Assembly (NCBI GenBank): GCA_030040515.1
Contig: JASHTO010000071.1
Span: 1 to 16,371 of the forward strand
Direction: 5' to 3'
Source of the DNA: Terriglobia bacterium
GTDB taxonomy: Bacteria; Acidobacteriota; Terriglobia; UBA7540
DNA: 16,371 bases
The notes beneath the pieces are model-generated. The model had not been told where the DNA came from. It saw only the letters and a program-made list of their open reading frames with translations, and ran no database searches. Positions 1 to 8,300 of the stretch are shown piece by piece. The position numbers and the translations under genes are program-made. Numbering within the stretch: the stretch's first letter is position 1; each line of letters opens with the position of its first letter.

Positions 1-512
1 TCCGAAGAAGTTTCCTCGTGGTAAGCCTTCATGCCGCGCGAATTGAACAGTCCGTAGGCGCCCGAGCCGCTGGAAAAAACTCCGGCCGCTGTCAGGCCGT
101 CCTTCTCCGCCCGCTCCACCACCTTGGCCACGATCTCGGCGCGAGTTTGCGGCGTCAGTTGCGCGGTTTCGATGAAAAATCGTCCCAGGGCGCGGTAGGT
201 CTGTGGGCCGGGCATGGGCAGCAGGTTCGGGTCAGGCGGTTGCAGGCGCGCGAGCGCCAGAACGTCTTCGCAAAGCTGGCGGATGGAGGCTTCGTCAAAT
301 TTGTTGGTGCTCGCCCGCGCCATGCGGCCTTCGCTGACCACGCGCACGGAGAGCGATGCGCCCTCCTCCGCAACATTTTGATGAATAGTATTGTTGGCGA
401 AGCGGGTCAACGCGAAGGAGTTAGCGGAAACCATGGCTTCCGTCTCCTCGGCCGTGGAGTATTTCAGGACATTGTCGAAAACTTCTTCCGCGCGTTGGCG
501 AGTCAGATTCAT
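1..512 (-). CDS. TldE/PmbA-like protein, N-terminal part (runs off the left edge)
   Basis: An uninterrupted minus-strand frame starts at the ATG whose complement is 510-512 and runs past base 1, giving about 170 residues with no stop. The protein begins MNLTRQRAEEVFDNVLKYST and continues with TEAMVSANSFALTRFANNTI, SLSVRVVSEGRMARASTNKF and, near the edge, GVFSSGSGAYGLFNSRGMKA. This is the N-terminal pattern of the TldD/PmbA family: an alternating alpha/beta domain with a conserved asparagine-rich strand and a later xxGLFNSxG segment. It lies 101 bases after tldD in the same direction, the usual pairing of TldD with its partner TldE (PmbA). In the known heterodimer TldD carries the zinc site and TldE does not. 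The C-terminal half, where this could be checked, is outside the window. No Shine-Dalgarno precedes the ATG. The family call is firm; TldE rather than a second TldD is inferred from the pairing. Confidence 0.85.
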   Translation of the reverse strand, partial: MNLTRQRAEEVFDNVLKYSTAEETEAMVSANSFALTRFANNTIHQNVAEEGASLSVRVVSEGRMARASTNKFDEASIRQLCEDVLALARLQPPDPNLLPMPGPQTYRALGRFFIETAQLTPQTRAEIVAKVVERAEKDGLTAAGVFSSGSGAYGLFNSRGMKAYHEETSS

Positions 513-522
513 TTCAACAGGT

Positions 523-603
523 TGTAGTAGCGGTCTATCGACCGCCGTAGGGGCGAGACGGTGCCTCACCCCTACGATTCGACGCGCATCGAGCACCGCT
601 ACA
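523..603. repeat. Palindromic intergenic repeat, TGTAGCG type, with a second palindrome nested in it (copy A)
   Basis: This fills most of the tldD-tldE gap. The left arm holds a hairpin, GCGGTC (530-535) / GACCGC (540-545), with loop TATC. The right end is ACCGCTACA (595-603), complementary to AGCGGT in the left arm. Between them is a separate 12-bp hairpin, 546-557 / 565-576, that starts CGTAGGGG and ends CCCCTACG with one C-A mismatch. That insert resembles the ends of the element at 4705-4776. A near-perfect palindrome TCGACGCGCATCGA follows at 579-592. The same end sequences and arm layout recur at 2104-2154 and 12448-12497. Confidence 0.75.
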
Positions 604-613
604 GTAAAATCCC

Positions 614-2071
614 TCAGCCCGGGTAGGCCACTCCCACCTGTACCTTGCGAAAGCGCGCGGGAGAGGCCCCGTGGCCCGTGCCCATCGTCTGAATCGGCTG
701 GCCCTTGCCGCAGTTCGGAGTGCCCCACAGCGTCCAGTGTTGCGGGCCGCAGATCGCGTCGCAGGAATTCCAGAAATCGGTGGTGATGCCGCCGTAGCTG
801 GGGTTCTTCAACATGCGGATTTTCTTCCCGCCCTTGATCTCCCAGCCGATTTCCGTGCCGAACTGGAAGTTGTAGCGGCGGTCGTCGATCGACCAGCTGC
901 GGTTGGTCTCCATGTAGATGCCGTCTTCCGTGTCGGCGATCAGGTCTTCGGGTTTCCACGTTCCCGGCAGGATGCTTACGTTAGTCATGCGAATCAGGGG
1001 AATGCGGTTCCAGCCCTCGGCGCGCATCGCTCCGCTGGAGCGCTGGCGGCCGATGGCGGAAGCCGTCTCGCGCGAGCTGAGATAACCCACAAACTGGCCG
1101 CTTTGGATGATCGGCGTGCACTGCGCGGGCACCCCTTCGTCGTCGTAGGCAAACGTTCCCAGGCCGGGACCGTGCGCGGGCGTGGCGTCCGCAACGATGC
1201 TCACAATTTCCGAGGCGTATTGCAGCGAGCCGAGCTTATCAAGCGTCAGGAAACTCATTCCCGCAAAATTCGCTTCCGTGCCCAGCACGCGGTCGAGCTC
1301 AATGGGGTGGCCGACCGATTCATGAATCTGCAAGCCAAGCTGCGAGCTGTCAAGAATGATGTCCTTCACGCCGGCGGGGCACTGGTCAGCCTTGTGCAGC
1401 GCCACGGCTTCCTCCGCGATGCGGCGCGCGTTCTGCAAAAGATTCAACTCATCCACCAGTTCGTAGCCCTTCGTCTGGTACTGCCCACCGAACGAATTCG
1501 GATAGGAGCGCCGCTGAATTTCATTTTCGAAAAACGATGTCGCGGCATATCCGGTGCCCGTCTGCGTCTTGAGTTGATAAATCTCCGAACCCAGGCTGGA
1601 AATAAAAAGCTGCTCGATGCGGCGGAAATCCATGGCGGCCTCGGCGACGGTCACGCCGGTCACGGCGCGCAATTCCGCATCAATCTTAAGCAGGAGTTCG
1701 AGGCAGGAGGAAACCGGGACGGAAAACGGATCAATTTTGCAGGGCGCCACCCAGTTATCCAAAATCTTCTCCTCCGGAACCAGGTGGATGGGGTGTTTCT
1801 TGGCCAGCGCGCTGGCCCGGGCGATCTCCACGGCCAGCGCCGCGGTGCGATCAACGTCATGCCGCGTCAGTGTATCGGTGGAAGCAAAGCCCCAGCTTCC
1901 GTCCGCGATCACACGAACCCCCAGACCGAGGGATTGCGAGTCCCTCACCTGGGAAGGCTGGCCATTTTTGGTGGAAAGGTAGCGCTGCCGGGTGTCCATC
2001 ACCCTGACTTCGGCGTATGTGGCGCCGCGCGCAACGGCGGTATCGAGCGCCCAGGTGGCGAATTCTTTCAT
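614..2071 (-). CDS. tldD: TldD-type zinc metallopeptidase
   Basis: The protein is 485 residues, typical for TldD (about 480). The family's HExxxH zinc motif is present as HESVGH at residues 250-255. The third zinc ligand of TldD, a C-terminal cysteine, fits Cys454 in GTPNCGKGQ. Other family segments are the DDEGVPAQ stretch after the zinc helix and the C-terminal KVQVGVA strand. In E. coli TldD/TldE is a cytoplasmic heterodimer that cleaves unfolded peptides through a narrow chamber, for example trimming the microcin B17 leader and degrading the CcdA antitoxin. Here no antitoxin or peptide precursor is visible nearby, so the substrate is unknown. A tldE-like gene follows in the same direction. 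The ATG at 2071 has no Shine-Dalgarno; it is preceded by a weak stem and a run of six T (minus strand). No other in-frame start looks better. Confidence 0.93.
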   Translation of the reverse strand: MKEFATWALDTAVARGATYAEVRVMDTRQRYLSTKNGQPSQVRDSQSLGLGVRVIADGSWGFASTDTLTRHDVDRTAALAVEIARASALAKKHPIHLVPEEKILDNWVAPCKIDPFSVPVSSCLELLLKIDAELRAVTGVTVAEAAMDFRRIEQLFISSLGSEIYQLKTQTGTGYAATSFFENEIQRRSYPNSFGGQYQTKGYELVDELNLLQNARRIAEEAVALHKADQCPAGVKDIILDSSQLGLQIHESVGHPIELDRVLGTEANFAGMSFLTLDKLGSLQYASEIVSIVADATPAHGPGLGTFAYDDEGVPAQCTPIIQSGQFVGYLSSRETASAIGRQRSSGAMRAEGWNRIPLIRMTNVSILPGTWKPEDLIADTEDGIYMETNRSWSIDDRRYNFQFGTEIGWEIKGGKKIRMLKNPSYGGITTDFWNSCDAICGPQHWTLWGTPNCGKGQPIQTMGTGHGASPARFRKVQVGVAYPG

Positions 2072-2103
2072 GGGGAAAAAAGCTTGAGCTTTAAGCTGAC
2101 AAC

Positions 2104-2154
2104 TGTAGCGTCGATCTATGATCGACGTTTCGGCGGTCGCAGACCGCCGCTACA
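2104..2154. repeat. Palindromic intergenic repeat, TGTAGCG type (copy B)
   Basis: This is a 51-base element between ahcY and tldD. Its ends are complementary: TGTAGCG (2104-2110) and CGCTACA (2148-2154). Inside are two hairpins side by side: GTCGAT (2110-2115) / ATCGAC (2121-2126) with loop CTATG, and GGCGGTC (2132-2138) / GACCGCC (2142-2148) with loop GCA. The fold would be a closing stem with two arms. Copies A and C share the same ends and the GGTC...GACC arm. It starts nine bases past the ahcY stop and could also act as a 3' stabiliser or terminator for the metK-ahcY message, though no T run follows directly. Confidence 0.8.
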
Positions 2155-2162
2155 AATGCCTT

Positions 2163-3437
2163 TTACGTTCCCTCTGACCAGGAGGAGAGATATGCCTCCT
2201 GCTCGCGGGTCAAGCGATCAATCGTAATGCCCAGGGACTGCAATTTGAGCCGGGCAACGTTTTGATCGATGTCGGCCGGCACGGGGTATACCTTGGATTC
2301 AAGGTTCTTGTGGTTCTTCACCATGTATTCCACGGAAAGCGCCTGATCGGCGAAGCTCATGTCCATGACCACGGCGGGATGGCCCTCGGCAGCAGCCAAG
2401 TTGATCAGGCGGCCTTCACCGAGCACATAAATCTTCCGCCCGTCGCGCATGGTGTACTCATCCACAAATTCGCGGGTCTGGCGCTTGCTGAGCGAAAGTT
2501 TTTCGAGAGCGGGCAGGTCGATTTCCACGTTGAAGTGGCCGGAATTCGCCACCACCGCGCCATCCTTCATGGCGCGGAAGTGTGCGCCAGTGATGACCGA
2601 CTTGTCTCCGGTGACAGTGACGAAGACGTCGCCGATCTTTGCGGCCTCCGCCAGCGGCATGACGCGAAAACCATCCATCACCGCTTCCAGCGCGCGCGTG
2701 GGATTGGTTTCCGTAATGATCACGTCCGAACCCAGGCCCTTGGCGCGCATGGCCACGCCGCGCCCGCACCAGCCGTATCCGCAAACCACCACGTGCAGGC
2801 CCGCGAAGAGCAGGTTGGTGGCGCGCAGAATTCCGTCGATGGTGGATTGCCCGGTGCCGTAGCGATTGTCGAACAGATGCTTGGTGTCCGCATCGTTGAC
2901 GGCCACGATGGGATACTTCAACATGCCGTCGTTCTGCATGCTGCGCAGGCGAATGACGCCGGTGGTGGTCTCTTCCGTTCCGCCCACGATTCCCGGAACC
3001 AGTTCCGCGCGCTTGGTCAGAATCATGGTCACCAGGTCCGCGCCGTCATCCATGGTCACCTGGGGCTTGTGCTCCAGCGCCGAGCTGAGATGGGAGTAAT
3101 AAGTTTCCTTGTCCTCGCCCTTGATGGCGTAAGTCGGAATCTTGAAGTCCTTACAGAGCGAAGCCGCCACGTCGTCCTGCGTGCTGAGGGGATTGGAGGC
3201 GCACAGAACCACGTCCGCGCCGCCGTCCCGCAGGGTAATCATCAGGTTCGCCGTCTCGGTGGTGACGTGAAGGCAGGCGGAAATCCGCACGCCCTCGAGC
3301 GGCCGCTCCTTGATGAAGCGCTTGCGAATGATTTGCAGAACGGGCATCCATTGATTGGCCCATTCGATGCGCATTTTGCCTTTTGCCGCGAGAGCCGCGT
3401 CTTTCACATCTCCTGCGAGTTTCTTGGTGGAAGCCAT
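2163..3437 (-). CDS. ahcY: Adenosylhomocysteinase (S-adenosyl-L-homocysteine hydrolase)
   Basis: This enzyme splits S-adenosylhomocysteine into adenosine and homocysteine with bound NAD+, removing the product inhibitor of SAM-dependent methyltransferases. The 424 residues carry the family landmarks: HVTTETANLM at 57-66, CASNPLSTQDD at 79-89, DDGADL at 130-135, GGTEETTTG at 152-160, NDADTKHLFDNRYGTGQS at 181-198, the NAD-binding glycine loop GYGWCGRG at 220-227, and later NSGHFNVEID. The length and the ending LSSWSEGT place it in the short form found in Thermotoga, archaea and many bacteria, which lacks the insert and the KPDHYRY tail of the roughly 470-residue type. Its ATG directly follows the TAA of metK, and an AAGGAG lies 12 bases upstream inside the end of metK. 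The two genes are therefore almost certainly one transcript and probably translationally coupled. Confidence 0.97.
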   Translation of the reverse strand: MASTKKLAGDVKDAALAAKGKMRIEWANQWMPVLQIIRKRFIKERPLEGVRISACLHVTTETANLMITLRDGGADVVLCASNPLSTQDDVAASLCKDFKIPTYAIKGEDKETYYSHLSSALEHKPQVTMDDGADLVTMILTKRAELVPGIVGGTEETTTGVIRLRSMQNDGMLKYPIVAVNDADTKHLFDNRYGTGQSTIDGILRATNLLFAGLHVVVCGYGWCGRGVAMRAKGLGSDVIITETNPTRALEAVMDGFRVMPLAEAAKIGDVFVTVTGDKSVITGAHFRAMKDGAVVANSGHFNVEIDLPALEKLSLSKRQTREFVDEYTMRDGRKIYVLGEGRLINLAAAEGHPAVVMDMSFADQALSVEYMVKNHKNLESKVYPVPADIDQNVARLKLQSLGITIDRLTREQEAYLSSWSEGT

Positions 3438-4592
3438 TTAGAGGCCCGTCTCCTTCTTGAGGATTGCGGCCTTATCGGTCTTCTCCCAGGAGAAATCGGG
3501 GTCGGGACGGCCAAAGTGGCCGTAAGCCGCGGTCTTTTGGTAAATGGGGCGCAGCAGGTTGAGCGACTCAATGATTCCCTGCGGAGTCAGCTTGAAGTGC
3601 TTGCGAATCAGGCTTTCGAGCTTGGCCTGGTCAATTTTACCGGAGCCGAACGTCTCAACCATCACGGAAACAGGATCGGCGACGCCGATGGCATAAGCGA
3701 GTTGAACTTCCGCGCGGTCGGCCAAGCCCGCCGCCACAACGTTCTTGGCAATGTATCGCGCCATGTAGGCTGCGGAGCGATCGACTTTCGTGGGATCTTT
3801 TCCGGAGAACGCGCCGCCGCCGTGATGCGCGGTGCCTCCATACGAATCCACAATAATTTTGCGCCCGGTCAGGCCGGAATCACCCACCGGCCCGCCCGTC
3901 ACGAAGCGCCCCGTGGGATTGATGTGATACTTGGTCTTGGCGTCGCGCAGATGACCGGGAATGACCGGCTTGATGACGCATTCCAGCACGCCTTCGCGCA
4001 GCTTTTCCGTGCTCACGCTGTCGGAGTGCTGCGTGGAAACCACGACGGCATCCACGCGCACGGGCTGCGAGCCTTCGTATTCCACCGTCACTTGCGACTT
4101 GCCGTCGGGGCGTATGAAGTCGAGCGTCCCGTTGCGCCGCACTTCCGCCAGGCGCATGCAGAGCTTGTGCGCCGCCATGATGGGAAACGGCATCAACTCG
4201 TCCGTTTCGTCGCAGGCGTACCCGAACATCATGCCCTGGTCGCCGGCGCCGCCGGGGTTCACACCCTGGCTGATGTCGGGACTCTGGCGGGTGAGGTTCA
4301 CATGGATATCACAGTTATCCGCCGTAAATCCGCCGGCAGGGTCCGTGTAGCCAATCTTCAGCACGGTGCCGCGCACCAGTTTTTCAATGTTGGGTGAGGC
4401 CTTGGTGGTAATTTCTCCCGCCACGTAGACGGAGTGGTCCTTCACCATGGATTCGCACCCCACACGGCTGCGGGGATCGGCGGCAAGAGCCGCGTCAAGA
4501 ACCGCATCGGAAATCTGATCGCAAATTTTGTCGGGGTGGCCTTCGGTTACAGATTCAGAGGAAAACAGATAGCGGTGCTTCGGCTCGCTCAA
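3438..4592 (-). CDS. metK: S-adenosylmethionine synthetase (methionine adenosyltransferase)
   Basis: This cytoplasmic enzyme makes S-adenosylmethionine from ATP and methionine; its relatives are homotetramers needing Mg2+ and K+. The 384 residues match the family length. Visible signatures are SVTEGHPDKICDQISDA (His19 and Asp21 in the active site), the PROSITE-type loop GAGDQG at 115-120, and the glycine-rich GGGAFSGKDPTKVD at 257-270. The start is TTG (complement of 4590-4592), chosen because a perfect AAGGAGG (complement of 4599-4605) lies six bases upstream and the protein then begins SEPKHRYLFSSESVTEGHPDK, as in its relatives. ahcY follows with no gap. The promoter is described separately. 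The leader would be only about 40 bases, so there is no room for a SAM riboswitch. Confidence 0.98.
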   Translation of the reverse strand: MSEPKHRYLFSSESVTEGHPDKICDQISDAVLDAALAADPRSRVGCESMVKDHSVYVAGEITTKASPNIEKLVRGTVLKIGYTDPAGGFTADNCDIHVNLTRQSPDISQGVNPGGAGDQGMMFGYACDETDELMPFPIMAAHKLCMRLAEVRRNGTLDFIRPDGKSQVTVEYEGSQPVRVDAVVVSTQHSDSVSTEKLREGVLECVIKPVIPGHLRDAKTKYHINPTGRFVTGGPVGDSGLTGRKIIVDSYGGTAHHGGGAFSGKDPTKVDRSAAYMARYIAKNVVAAGLADRAEVQLAYAIGVADPVSVMVETFGSGKIDQAKLESLIRKHFKLTPQGIIESLNLLRPIYQKTAAYGHFGRPDPDFSWEKTDKAAILKKETGL

Positions 4593-4636
4593 TCAGAGCC
4601 TCCTTGTTTATTTTTAATTGGTCAAAACAAATTGTC

Positions 4637-4667
4637 ATTGTAACACAGATTAGGACGCAAATGTCAA
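4637..4667 (-). promoter_or_regulatory. Predicted sigma70-type promoter for metK-ahcY
   Basis: Read on the minus strand, a consensus -35 box TTGACA (complement of 4662-4667) is followed by the -10 box TACAAT (complement of 4637-4642). The spacer is 19 bases, longer than the usual 17, but TGT just before the -10 box makes it an extended -10. Transcription would start near 4630 and leave a leader of about 38 bases before the TTG start of metK. Confidence 0.6.
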
Positions 4668-4704
4668 TGAATTCACGCACTCGTAGCGAATCAGTTTGAA
4701 TTCG

Positions 4705-4776
4705 GTAGGGACAGGGCTTGCCCCTGCCCTTCAGTCCGGCGACATCGGGCAGGGCACCCGCAAGGGGTGCCCCTAC
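4705..4776. repeat. Palindromic intergenic repeat, GTAGGG...CCCTAC type (copy D)
   Basis: This element lies between the metK promoter and tRNA-Ser. Its ends are complementary: GTAGGG (4705-4710) and CCCTAC (4771-4776). Inside, CAGGG / CCCTG (4712-4716 / 4722-4726) forms a left arm. GGGCACCC (4752-4759) and GGGTGCCC (4765-4772) form a perfect 8-bp right arm that partly competes with the closing stem. Alternatively CCCTGCCC (4722-4729) can pair with GGGCAGGG (4747-4754). The layout of closing stem plus two arms is the same as in the TGTAGCG copies although the sequence differs, and its ends match the insert inside copy A. Confidence 0.7.
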
Positions 4777-4821
4777 ACCGAGATTTCAAATTGACCCACT
4801 ACCCACACACCGAACGGTGCA

Positions 4822-4911
4822 TGGCGGAGGGAGAGGGATTCGAACCCCCGAGCCCCTTTCGGGGCTAACGGTTTTCAAGACCGCCGGTTTCAACCGCTCA
4901 CCCATCCCTCC
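4822..4911 (-). tRNA. tRNA-Ser, anticodon UGA
   Basis: On the minus strand the acceptor 5' strand GGAGGGA (complement of 4905-4911) pairs perfectly with TCCCTCC. This is followed by discriminator G and an encoded CCA (complement of 4822-4824). The anticodon loop CTTGAAA gives UGA (complement of 4875-4877), which reads UCA serine codons. A long variable arm, AGCCCC-GAAA-GGGGCT, and the T loop TTCGAAT complete a class II tRNA, as expected for serine. Length is 90 bases including CCA. Confidence 0.97.
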
Positions 4912-5360
4912 TCAGTTTTGCCTACCCTAGATTACCTCAAACATTGGGCATCTGCGAGCCCGCATGTCCACTTGCGGCGGCGGGAGCCTGTCCTCGACCT
5001 TCAATGCCGACACCTGCTCCCTATCAGGCAAATTACCGACAGCTCTTTTGATGTATTTACCCGATTGCAGCCTTTTGGCTCCTCAAGTACAAATCTTATG
5101 GTTTGGCAATGGAAGGGGGCAATGGGCGCGACAGGCGCAGTGCCGCCTGAGAAACAAGAAATGGGGGCTCTCGGGAAACAGCCTTCGCACCCAAGCATAC
5201 CTCGAAACAATCTTTCCGAAACCCCTCCCCGCGAGGAAGTCCACGGTCGAGAGTCCTTCGGTTTCTCTAATCACTCCTTGAATCGGCAAGCGGATTGAAC
5301 AGCGCTTGCGCTTCTTGTTTGGGTAAGTGCTCTGAATCGATCGCTAAAAAGGGGGCAAAA
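4912..5360. other. Intergenic region without a recognisable gene
   Basis: These 449 bases separate tRNA-Ser from the TonB-dependent receptor. Several short open frames exist, but none has a Shine-Dalgarno or a recognisable protein. One clear small hairpin is CAGGCG (5132-5137) / CGCCTG (5144-5149). A short palindrome, AGCGCTTGCGCT, lies near 5302, about 60 bases before the receptor start; it could be an operator, but nothing else supports that. The tRNA promoter (minus strand) and the receptor promoter (plus strand) must lie here; neither has convincing boxes. Confidence 0.6.
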
Positions 5361-8300
5361 ATGGCAAAAGCACCTCGCCATTCGTCGCGGCTCGCGCTGG
5401 CGATGATGGCAGCGGGATGTTTCATTCTCACGTCTTCTGGCATTCCAAATCTCCGCGCGCAGGAATTTCGTTCCACTCTTACGGGTCAAGTCACCGATCC
5501 CTCGGGAGCGGTCGTAGTCGGGGCGCTAGTGACGGCGGTCAACGACGCCACGGGACAGACCTATACCGCCACCACCAGCGCCGCGGGCGTTTACAACATT
5601 TCCTACGTCCTTCCTGGAACCTACACCATGAAGGTCGCCTTCACAGGCTTCAAAACTCAGGAGGTGAACGGAGTGGTGGTACAAGCCAGCCAGTCACGCG
5701 GCATCAATTTCAAGCTGGAAATTGGCTCGGCAACGCAAAAGGTCACGGTCAGCTCTGCCCCTCCACTCATTGACACGGTAAGCGCCAGCGGAAACACCTT
5801 TCTAACAGACCAGGAAATCTCCAACCTGCCGCTTAACGGCCGGCAGATCTACATGCTTCTGGGCACCACGCCGGGCAGCCAGTTCACCCAGGAAACATTC
5901 GGCTCCACGGGGTTTTCGGGAACCCGAGGCTGGGATGTGAATAATGACTACGTGCTGGGTGGGGCCGTGCAGGGCTACGACAAGTTCACGCTCAACGGCA
6001 CCAACATGACCGCCATGACCGGTTACGGCAGTGAAGGCAACTGGATGACCGCGCCGAACATTGACGCCATCCAGGAAGTAAACGTGATGACGAACACATA
6101 TGACGCTCGCTACGGCCAAACCGCGGGCGGTACGGTGAACATTGTCACCAAGTCCGGCACCAACCACTTTCACGGCGACGCCTACGAATATCTCGAAGCC
6201 GGCCTATTGAACGCCAACAACTTTGAGAACAATCTCAACCTAATCCCCCGCCAGAATATCCACCAGGACCAGTACGGTGGAACCTTCAGCGGCCCCATCA
6301 AGAAGGACCGTATTTTCTTCTTCGGAAGCTTCGAGGGATACTGGGAGAATATACCCTTCACCACCATTACCAGCGTGCCTACGCAGGCGATGCAGCAGGG
6401 CAACTTCTCGCAATCCGGTTACGAAGTCTTCGATCCTTCCACCACGGTTTGCACGGCGCCCGGAGGAGTCATCGGCAATTGCCCGGGCAATGCCTACTCG
6501 CGCACGGAGTTTACGAACGATACGATCCCGGCCGGGGAGATTAATCCGATAGGCCAAGCCATTGTGAATCTTTATCCCACGCCCAACATTAACACCACTT
6601 TGCCCATCAACGATTACACTGCCAACGTCCCTGATAAATACCGGTACTACCAGCCCATGTCCCGTGTGGATTGGAACACCAGCGCCAATACGCGCTGGTA
6701 CGCAACGTATGAATACCAGCATGGAACCGAATTCCGGAACACCAGCGGTTTCACCACTGCGGCTGAGAACGGCAACATCAACACCATGCGCAACAACACG
6801 GTGACGAGCCTGGATATGACGCATACGTTTTCAACCAGCATGGTGGGAGACTTTAAAGCCTCCTTCGCGCGCTTCATTGACAGTTTCCCCGACGGGCCGC
6901 TCTCCACTCCCACACCGTCTTCGATCGGGCTCACCATGCCGGATGTGGCCACCACCACCAAGGCCCTGCTGCCGGAAATTTACTATAGTGAGGTGTATCC
7001 GCAGGAGGTCGGCAATTCGGTGGGCAATGACGTCGAACAGAATATCATCCTGGATGCGGACTTCACCAAGACGCACAGCGCCCACACTTTTGAGTTTGGG
7101 GGCGAGTTCGGCTCGTACTTTTACGCCAATCCTGATTCGGTGGGTCATCCCAACGGCGATTTCACTTTCGGCACTGACTATACGCAGTTCAATCCCACCA
7201 ACCGCGGGGCCATTTCCACCCAAAACGGCAATGTGATTGGCGACCTGCTGCTGGGATATCCCGATAGTGGCGGTGTGGATTGGAACGACACGGTGGCCGA
7301 GGGCTTTCCCATGTATTCGTTCTATGGCCAGGACAATTGGCGGGTCGCCCACCGGTTTACACTCAACCTGGGTGTGCGTTACGACGTGGAGCGCGGCGTG
7401 CAGGAACGCTACAACCGCCTGGACCGCGGGATGTGCCTGAGCTGCGTCAGCCCCATCACCAGCAATCCCGTCTATCAGGCCAATATCACGAACGCCGCCA
7501 ACACCGCCGCCTGGAGCGCGGCAACGCAGGCGCTATACACCGCCGTGGGGAGCACCGCCGGTCCGGCCGTCAATCCCGGCACGGTTTACGGCGGATTTGA
7601 ATTCCCCGGGGTCGACGGCCAGCCGCGCGATGCCTATAACACCGACTACTCCAACCTAGCGCCGCGCGCGGGATTTGCCTATGCGCTGAATGATAAGACG
7701 GTGATTCGCGGGGGCTGGGGCTACGTCTTCGCTTACGGAATCGAGGCGGGCACCACCGACGGATTCAGCATCACGACACCTTATGTTTCTTCGCTCAATT
7801 CTATTACTCCCACCAATTATTTTCAAAGTGGCACTCCATTCCCCAGCGGAGCGCAACGACCCCAGGGAGCGTCGCAGGGGTTGCTGACCGACGTGGGCAA
7901 TACTCAATCCATCGACTTCCCGCAGCGGAAAATTCCACGCTCGCAGATCATGTCGCTGGGAATGCAGCGCGCCCTTCCTCGGAACATGACCCTGGACGTC
8001 GCCTATGCGGGAAATTATGCCCGCGCGCTGCGGCCGTACGGCGCAGTATATTCCTACAACTACTGGGTGAATGGTACGCTGCCGCTTGGCTGGGGTTACA
8101 ACCAGTTGCAACAAAACAATTACAACCCCGCCATTGCCAGCGCCCTGAGCGCGCAGGTGCCCAATCCATACTACGGCGTGCTTCCCTCGACGACCAGCGT
8201 GGGCGGCTCACCCACAATCTCCGCCGTCAACCTCCTGGTGCCGCTCAGTCAGTACGGCTTGATCGGAGACTGGACCGACCCGTTCGGCAAGAGTTGGTAC

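Noticed and set aside
671..2227. 518-codon open frame on the plus strand
   Set aside because: It is antisense to tldD, which has a complete zinc motif. The frame also runs through palindromic repeat B.
2262..4397. 711-codon open frame on the plus strand
   Set aside because: It is fully antisense to ahcY and metK, both unmistakable. Long antisense frames are common in GC-rich genes, and the protein shows no family features.
4593..4660. Possible SAM or SAH riboswitch upstream of metK-ahcY
   Set aside because: The leader after the predicted promoter is about 38 bases and shows no conserved riboswitch stem set.
4718..4930. Open frame of 70 codons on the plus strand containing GGGRGIRTPEPLSG
   Set aside because: It is the antisense translation of the tRNA-Ser gene, a well-known false protein seen in many annotations.
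4918..5298. Overlapping open frames of 126 and 105 codons before the receptor gene
   Set aside because: No Shine-Dalgarno, no recognisable domain and low-complexity composition. The region is better described as non-coding.
5295..5360. 22-residue N-terminal extension of the TonB-dependent receptor
   Set aside because: The ATG at 5361 has a good ribosome site and starts a normal signal peptide. The extension would bury that signal.
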